Position numbers and translations under genes: made by a program | Assembly: GCA_027489955.1 (NCBI GenBank) | Contig: JAIXYZ010000011.1 | Location: 124,001 to 188,000, forward strand | DNA length: 64,000 nucleotides | Direction: 5' to 3' | From: Hyphomicrobiales bacterium | Lineage (GTDB): Bacteria > Pseudomonadota > Alphaproteobacteria > Rhizobiales > Beijerinckiaceae | The notes under the pieces: generated by a model | Databases searched by the model: none | What the model saw: the letters and a program-made list of their open reading frames with translations, nothing else | What the model was told of the DNA's origin: nothing | In this document: one piece after another, positions 59,229 through 64,000 of the stretch | Layout: every line of letters starts with the position of its first letter | Position numbering within the stretch: the stretch's first letter is position 1

Positions 59229-60014
59229 ATGCCGATTTCCGATCAGATCCGTCCCGAACTTCCGTACCTTCGCCGCTTCGCGCGCGCCCTGTGCGGGACG
59301 CAGGACGGAGGTGATGCCTATGTGGTCTCGACGCTCGAGGCGCTGGTCGCCGAGCCCGAGCTGTTCGACGAGAACCTGCCCGCCCGCGTCACGCTCTATC
59401 GCGTGTTCCTCAAGATCTGGAACACCGTCCCGCTCAACGACAGCCACGACATCGGCAGCGAGGGCGAAGCGCGGCTCGATCGGCTGACGCCGAAATCCCG
59501 CCAGGCGTTCCTCCTGACCTCGGTCGAGGGCTTCTCCTCCAGCGATGCCGCCGCCGTCATGGACGTCGACATCAGCACCTTCGCCGGCTACCTGAACCAG
59601 GCCTCCATCGAGATCGCCGAGCAGGTCCTGACCGACGTGCTCATCATCGAGGACGAGCCGATCATCGCCATGGACCTCGAGGCGATCGTGGAGTCCCTCG
59701 GCCACCGCGTCACCGACATCGCCCGCACCCATACCGAGGCCCTGTCGGCCATCGCCAAGAAGCAGCCGGGCCTCGTGCTCGCCGACATCCAGCTGGCGGA
59801 CGGCTCGTCCGGCCTGGACGCGGTCAACGACATCCTGCGCAGCTTCGAGGTGCCGGTGATCTTCATCACGGCCTATCCCGAGCGCCTGCTCACGGGCGAG
59901 CGCCCCGAGCCGGCCTTCCTCATCACCAAGCCGTTCCAGACCGACACGCTGAAGGCGATGATCAGCCAGGCGCTGTTCTTCGGCCATCGTGCCCGGCGGC
60001 GTGACGCGGCCTGA
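59229..60014 (+). CDS. phyR: Response regulator PhyR
   Basis: A 261-residue anti-anti-sigma response regulator. Residues 1 to about 125 mimic an ECF sigma factor (LPYLRRFARALCGTQDGGDAYV, LTPKSRQAFLLTSVEGFSSSDAAAVM). Residues about 135-255 are a receiver: acidic pair E141/D142, phospho-acceptor D186 in LADIQLADG, T214 and K234 in TKPFQTD. On phosphorylation it sequesters NepR. GGAGGCGAGAAGAAGAA precedes the ATG. It is divergent from nepR-ecfG. Confidence 0.97.
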   Translation: MPISDQIRPELPYLRRFARALCGTQDGGDAYVVSTLEALVAEPELFDENLPARVTLYRVFLKIWNTVPLNDSHDIGSEGEARLDRLTPKSRQAFLLTSVEGFSSSDAAAVMDVDISTFAGYLNQASIEIAEQVLTDVLIIEDEPIIAMDLEAIVESLGHRVTDIARTHTEALSAIAKKQPGLVLADIQLADGSSGLDAVNDILRSFEVPVIFITAYPERLLTGERPEPAFLITKPFQTDTLKAMISQALFFGHRARRRDAA

Positions 60015-60048
60015 CGGCACGCGTCCCACTGGACTCGTTCCACGCAAG

Positions 60049-60073
60049 CGGCGCCCGAAGGGGCGCCGTTTTC
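60049..60073 (+). terminator. Rho-independent terminator of phyR
   Basis: CGGCGCCC, a GAAG loop, GGGCGCCG and TTTTCG: an 8-bp GC stem with a short U-run, 35 bp after the phyR stop. Confidence 0.85.
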
Positions 60074-60142
60074 GCGTGTTGGCTGGAGCCTGTGACGCTC
60101 GCCCCGCCTGAACGGACAGGTGCAGCCCGCCTACGCGCGCGG

Positions 60143-60184
60143 CCGAAAAAATAAAGGCAGGTGCCTGTGAGGGCACCTGCCTTT
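60143..60184 (-). terminator. Rho-independent terminator of the DUF1328 gene
   Basis: A perfect 13-bp stem, AAAGGCAGGTGCC (60153-60165) and GGCACCTGCCTTT (60172-60184), with a 6-base loop. On the minus strand it is followed by ATTTTTTCGG, so it terminates the DUF1328 transcript. It could also act in the other direction. Confidence 0.88.
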
Positions 60185-60236
60185 GGCGACGCGGCCGGTC
60201 TTGGGGGGCGAGATGATGACCGCGTGCCGCTGAGCG

Positions 60237-60410
60237 TCAGACGTTGGAACGTCCGCGCATCAGTCCGACCACCGCCGAGATCGCGAAGGCGACCAGGGCG
60301 ACGAAGAAGATGATCTGGGCGGCCGACATGGCCGTGCCGGCGACGCCGCCGAAACCCAGAGCCGCGGCGATCAGCGCCACGATGAGAAACATGAGAGCCC
60401 AGCCGAACAT
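60237..60410 (-). CDS. DUF1328 small membrane protein
   Basis: A 57-residue protein with two hydrophobic helices ([21 protein letters not shown] and [22 protein letters not shown]) and a basic end, the DUF1328/YtjA pattern. These are typical general-stress genes of alphaproteobacteria. AGGAGAGGCAA precedes the ATG at 60410. A perfect EcfG promoter lies upstream and a strong terminator downstream, so it is a one-gene transcript. Confidence 0.9.
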   Translation of the reverse strand: MFGWALMFLIVALIAAALGFGGVAGTAMSAAQIIFFVALVAFAISAVVGLMRGRSNV

Positions 60411-60462
60411 TTGCCTCTCCTGTCGAATTGGGTGGCGCCAGAGAGCGCCGGTTCGGCAGGTC

Positions 60463-60487
60463 AACGGCATGTGCGGGGCTTTGTTCC
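60463..60487 (-). promoter_or_regulatory. EcfG-type promoter of the DUF1328 gene
   Basis: On the minus strand GGAAC (60487-60483), 16 bases, then CGTT (60466-60463), an exact consensus match, 52 bp before the ATG. Confidence 0.85.
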
Positions 60488-60503
60488 AGCCCCGCGATCG
60501 CGC

Positions 60504-63500
60504 TTATTCGGCGGGGTGCAGCGCCGCCTCGGATTGCGCCCGCGCGGCGGCCTTGCGGTGGTCGCGCCCGATGAGCGAGTAGACGGTGGGCACGACGAAC
60601 AGCGTCAGCAGCGTTCCCAGCGTCATGCCGCCGACGATGACCCAGCCGATCTGCTGCCGGCTCTCGGCGCCCGCACCCTCGGCGATGGCCAGCGGCACGG
60701 CGCCCAGCACCATGGCGCCGGTGGTCATCAGGATCGGGCGAAGGCGCAGGACGGCGGATTCGACGACCGCCTGGGTCCGCTCCACGCCCTGCTCCTGCTG
60801 CTGATTGGCGAATTCCACGATCAGGATGCCGTGCTTGGTGATGAGGCCCACCAGCGTGACGAGGCCGATCTGGGAATAGACGTTGAGCGTGCCGCCGGTG
60901 AGATACAGCGCCAGCAGGGCGCCGGTCATCGACAGCGGCACGGTGAGTAGGATGATGCCCGGGTCGCGGAAGCTCTCGAACTGCGCGGCCAGGACCAGGT
61001 AGATGAAGCCGAGCGCCAGCACGAAGACGAGCGCCAGGCTCTGCCCGGCGGCGCGGAACTCGCGGCTCTGGCCGCTCACGTCGGTCTGCACCGCGGGAGG
61101 CAGGACCTCGCGCGCGGTGTTCTCCATGATCGTCAGCGCCTCGCCGAGCGACAGCCCGTCCAGGTTGGCCGAGATCGTCACCGCCCGCAGCTGGTTGAAG
61201 CGGCGCAGCTCGCGCGGGGCGACCGCCTCCGTCACCGTGACGACGTTGGACAATTGCACCATCTCGCCGGAGGGCGAGCGCAGGAAGATCGTCGACAGCG
61301 TTGAGGGCGACGCGCGGTCGCCGGCAGCGAGCTGGACGTAGACGTCGTATTGCTGCCCGTCGACCTCGAAGCGGGTGACCTGGCGTCCGCCTAGCAGGGT
61401 CTCCAGCGTCCGGCCGATGACCGACACGTCGAGCCCCAGATCGGCCACCTTCGGCCGGTCGATGGCGACGCGGAACTCCGGCTTGTTGAGCTGGAGATCG
61501 GTGTCGATGTTCAGCAGGCCCGGATAGGACCGCAGCCGGTCCAGCATCTTGTTGGTGTATTCCTGGAGCTGCTCGTATGAGCCCGACGTCTGGATGACGA
61601 ACTCCACGGGCCGCGAATTGCCGCGCTGGCCAAGCGAAGGCGGGTTGTTGGCGAAGGCGAGGACGCCCGGCACGCGCCGGAGCTGGGGCCCCAGTTCCGC
61701 GGCCACCCGCTGCTGCTTGATGTCGCGATCGGCCCAGTCGGTCATGCGGCCGATGACGAAGAAGTTCGTGACCTCCGGGAATCCCCCGATGACGGTGGTC
61801 GAGGCCACCGACGGGTACTGCTTCACCAGGTTCTCGACCTGCTGGGCGTACCGCATCGTATAGGCGAGCGTGGACCCTTCCGGCCCCGAGCCGCGGATCA
61901 GGATCTGGCCGCGATCCTCCACCGGCGCCAGTTCCTGCGGCAGCAGGTAGAAGAACACGACGCTGAGCCCGGCGACGCCCACCATGAGCATGATGATCAG
62001 CGGGCGGACCTTCAGCGACAGGCCGAGGGCGCGGCGATAGCCCCGCTCCAGCGCGTTCAGCCAGCGCTCGATGAGCGTGAAGAAGAACCCGTGCGATTCC
62101 GAGTGCTTCAGCAGCTTGGAGCACATCATCGGCGTGAGCGAGAGCGCTACGAAGCCCGAGATGAGCACGGCGCCCGCCAGCGTGAGCGCGAATTCCGAGA
62201 ACAGGCGTCCCGTCCGGCCGGCGGCGAAGGCCACCGGCGCATAGACCGCCGCCAGCGTCAGCGTCATGGCCAGCACCGCGAAGGCGATCTCCTTGGAGCC
62301 CTTCAGCGCCGCCTCCATGGGGCGCATGCCTTCCTCGATATGCCGGTAGATGTTCTCCAGCATGACGATGGCGTCGTCGACGACGAGGCCGATCGCCAGC
62401 ACCATGGCCAGCAGCGTCAGCGTGTTCACGCTGAAATCCAGCGCGTACATGATCGAGAACGAGGCGATCAGCGAGATCGGGATCGTCACGATCGGGATGA
62501 TCGACGCCCGCACCGAGCGCAGGAACAGGAAGATCACGATCACGACGAGGACGATGGCCTCGATGATCGTCTGGAAGACGGAGCGGATCGAGCGGTCGAT
62601 GAAGACCGCGTTGTCCTGGCCGATCGCCGCGCTCATGCCCTGGGGCAGGGATTCCTGGATCTCGGGCAGGATGGCGCGCAGGGCGTTGGAGACGTCCAGC
62701 GGGTTCGCAACCGCCTGCTTGATGAGGCCGACCGTGATGGCCGGGGCGCCGTTGAAGCGGCTCTCGCGGCGGGTGTCGGCGGCTCCGAGTTCCACCCGGG
62801 CGATGTCCCGCATCTTCACCTGCGTGTCGCCGGCGAGCTTCACGACGATGTTGCCGAACTGCTCGGGCGTCTTGAGGCCCGTGCGGGACAGGACCGTGAA
62901 CTCCCGGTCCTGGGATTCGATGCGCCCCGAGGGCAGCTCGACGTTCTGGGCCCTCAGCGCCCCTTCCACGTCCTGGACGGTGATGTTGTAGGCCGCCAGG
63001 CGCTCGCGATCGATCCAGATGCGCATGGCGTAGCGGCGCTCGCCGAAGATCTGCACGTCGGCGACGCCGGTCAGGTTCTTCAGCCGGTCGACAACGAAGC
63101 GCGTGATGTAGTCGGTGATCTCCAGCGCGCTTTTGTTCTCGTCGCGGAAGACAAGGTAGATGACCGGCTGGGCGTCGGCCTCCACCTTGGCGATGACCGG
63201 TTCGTCGATCTCGTCCGGCAGGCGGCCGCGCACGCGGCTCACCCGGTCGCGCACGTCGCTGGCCGCGACGTCGGGATCGACCTCCAGGCGGAAGCGGACG
63301 GTGATGCGGCTCGATTCCGCGCGGCTGGCCGATTCCAGCACGTCGATGCCCGCGATGCCCGCGATGGAGCCCTCGAGCACCTGGGTGATCTGCGTTTCGA
63401 TGATCTGCGCCGACGCGCCGGGATAGCGCGTCGTCACCGAGACGGTCGGCTCGTCGATGTTGGGATATTCGCGGACGGTCAGGCGCGTATACGAGACGAT

Positions 63501-63575
63501 GCCGATCAGGATCAGGACCAGGCTGAGCACGGTCCCGAAGACCGGCCGACGGATGCAGATCTCGGGCAGGCTCAT
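60504..63575 (-). CDS. RND efflux transporter permease (HAE1 family)
   Basis: A 1023-residue inner-membrane drug or solute efflux pump. MSLPEICIRRPVFGTVLSLVLILIGIVSY starts TM1. The proton relay in TM4 is GLVVDDAIVMLENIYRH with two Asp. The two large periplasmic loops and twelve TM helices are complete, and the C-terminal half starts with RALGLSLKVRPLIIMLMVG. It works with the adaptor encoded upstream (63589 on) and an outer-membrane channel not in the window. Substrate unknown. It ends 17 bp past the DUF1328 promoter region. Confidence 0.96.
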   Translation of the reverse strand: MSLPEICIRRPVFGTVLSLVLILIGIVSYTRLTVREYPNIDEPTVSVTTRYPGASAQIIETQITQVLEGSIAGIAGIDVLESASRAESSRITVRFRLEVDPDVAASDVRDRVSRVRGRLPDEIDEPVIAKVEADAQPVIYLVFRDENKSALEITDYITRFVVDRLKNLTGVADVQIFGERRYAMRIWIDRERLAAYNITVQDVEGALRAQNVELPSGRIESQDREFTVLSRTGLKTPEQFGNIVVKLAGDTQVKMRDIARVELGAADTRRESRFNGAPAITVGLIKQAVANPLDVSNALRAILPEIQESLPQGMSAAIGQDNAVFIDRSIRSVFQTIIEAIVLVVIVIFLFLRSVRASIIPIVTIPISLIASFSIMYALDFSVNTLTLLAMVLAIGLVVDDAIVMLENIYRHIEEGMRPMEAALKGSKEIAFAVLAMTLTLAAVYAPVAFAAGRTGRLFSEFALTLAGAVLISGFVALSLTPMMCSKLLKHSESHGFFFTLIERWLNALERGYRRALGLSLKVRPLIIMLMVGVAGLSVVFFYLLPQELAPVEDRGQILIRGSGPEGSTLAYTMRYAQQVENLVKQYPSVASTTVIGGFPEVTNFFVIGRMTDWADRDIKQQRVAAELGPQLRRVPGVLAFANNPPSLGQRGNSRPVEFVIQTSGSYEQLQEYTNKMLDRLRSYPGLLNIDTDLQLNKPEFRVAIDRPKVADLGLDVSVIGRTLETLLGGRQVTRFEVDGQQYDVYVQLAAGDRASPSTLSTIFLRSPSGEMVQLSNVVTVTEAVAPRELRRFNQLRAVTISANLDGLSLGEALTIMENTAREVLPPAVQTDVSGQSREFRAAGQSLALVFVLALGFIYLVLAAQFESFRDPGIILLTVPLSMTGALLALYLTGGTLNVYSQIGLVTLVGLITKHGILIVEFANQQQEQGVERTQAVVESAVLRLRPILMTTGAMVLGAVPLAIAEGAGAESRQQIGWVIVGGMTLGTLLTLFVVPTVYSLIGRDHRKAAARAQSEAALHPAE

Positions 63576-63588
63576 CGGTGCGCTCGCT

Positions 63589-64000
63589 TCAGCTTCGCGG
63601 ATTGGTGGGCTGGGAGACGACGTCCACGCTGGCGCCGTTGCGGATCCGGTTCTGTCCGGCGACGATCACGGTCGTGTCCGGCGCGATGCCGTCCACGACC
63701 TCGACCTCGCCCGCCTTGCGTTCGCCGAGCGTGACGCGCGCCTCCACGGCGCGGCCGGACTCAACCTTGAAGATGAAGGTCTCGCCGCCCCGCGGCATGA
63801 TCGCGCTTTCCGGCACGAAGACCGCCTTGCGCTCGTTCTCGCCCTTGACCGTCACGCGGGCGAAAAGGCCCGGCCGGAGCACGAGGTCCGGGTTGGCGAG
63901 ACGAGCGCGCACCTGGAGGGCGCGGCCGTTCACGTCGACCATGGGGTTGATGGCGTAGATCGTCCCGCGAAAGGTGCGGGACGGCAGGGCGTCCACCGTG
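63589..64000 (-). CDS. RND efflux periplasmic adaptor, C-terminal part (partial)
   Basis: The frame is open to the right edge; only the last 136 or so residues are visible. FRGTIYAINPMVDVNGRALQVRARLANPDLVLRPGLFARVTV and the barrel with AVFVPESAIMPRGGETFIFKVESG are the membrane-proximal domains of HlyD/AcrA-type adaptors. It links the pump encoded 13 bp downstream to an outer-membrane channel. The lipoyl and hairpin domains lie outside the window. Confidence 0.93.
   Translation of the reverse strand, partial: TVDALPSRTFRGTIYAINPMVDVNGRALQVRARLANPDLVLRPGLFARVTVKGENERKAVFVPESAIMPRGGETFIFKVESGRAVEARVTLGERKAGEVEVVDGIAPDTTVIVAGQNRIRNGASVDVVSQPTNPRS

Overview
The window is a 64 kb, very GC-rich, densely packed chromosomal segment of an alphaproteobacterium, most likely in or near the Rhizobiales (Hyphomicrobiales). 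Lineage evidence: a complete NepR/EcfG/PhyR general stress response locus with EcfG-type promoters, an AcpXL/LpxXL cluster for very-long-chain acylation of lipid A, a System I cytochrome c maturation (ccm) operon, alphaproteobacterial interspersed palindromic repeats, and a bacterial type A RNase P RNA. Most genes are core metabolism or housekeeping; accessory content is limited to a few small islands.

Layout. 0-5.2 kb: end of an SGNH hydrolase, an ABC-2 exporter pair, a PilZ protein and a membrane-fused spermidine-synthase-like protein. 5.2-8.5 kb: a single-chain type ISP/IIG restriction-modification enzyme whose frame carries two interspersed repeats. 8.6-12.5 kb: uvrB, a glycine-zipper lipoprotein and a YidB-like protein. 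12.5-14.8 kb: a methyltransferase, an unrecognised two-gene unit (a small protein plus a Rossmannoid protein resembling TIR/deoxyribosyltransferase folds) and rnpB on the minus strand. 14.8-19.6 kb: acyltransferase, NhaA, thiolase and a DMT exporter. 19.9-26.0 kb: a D,D-carboxypeptidase, a G3E metal GTPase under a palindromic operator, TusA, a GNAT/cupin pair and YciB. 26.1-29.6 kb: ccmABCDG, split between ccmB and ccmC by a brnTA toxin-antitoxin module. 29.8-32.5 kb: aconitase with a clear terminator. 32.6-34.2 kb: an ECF42-type sigma factor with its DGPF/YCII partner.

34.5-40.6 kb is the lipid A very-long-chain fatty acid operon: acpXL, a FabZ-like dehydratase, two ketosynthase paralogues (one without its active-site Cys and one His), a reductase, an alcohol dehydrogenase and lpxXL, all closely spaced. 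40.6-44 kb: a DUF1223 protein, gamma-glutamyltransferase and a LysE exporter. 44.1-50.1 kb: a complete peptide-type ABC importer (fused double ATPase, binding protein, two permeases). 50.1-56.2 kb: a PAP2 phosphatase, adenine deaminase and pyruvate carboxylase.

56.3-60.4 kb is the general stress response locus: a sensor kinase with a degenerate ATPase domain, ecfG, nepR, and divergently phyR. Divergent GGAAC-type promoters sit between nepR and phyR, and further EcfG-like promoters precede small genes nearby (DUF1328 protein, a small secreted protein). The window closes with an RND efflux permease and the end of its adaptor, which runs off the right edge.

Start codons were chosen from family alignment, ribosome-binding sites and overlaps. 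Several genes use TTG or GTG starts that overlap the upstream stop codon. Because of the GC content the non-coding strand is full of long open frames, which were ignored.
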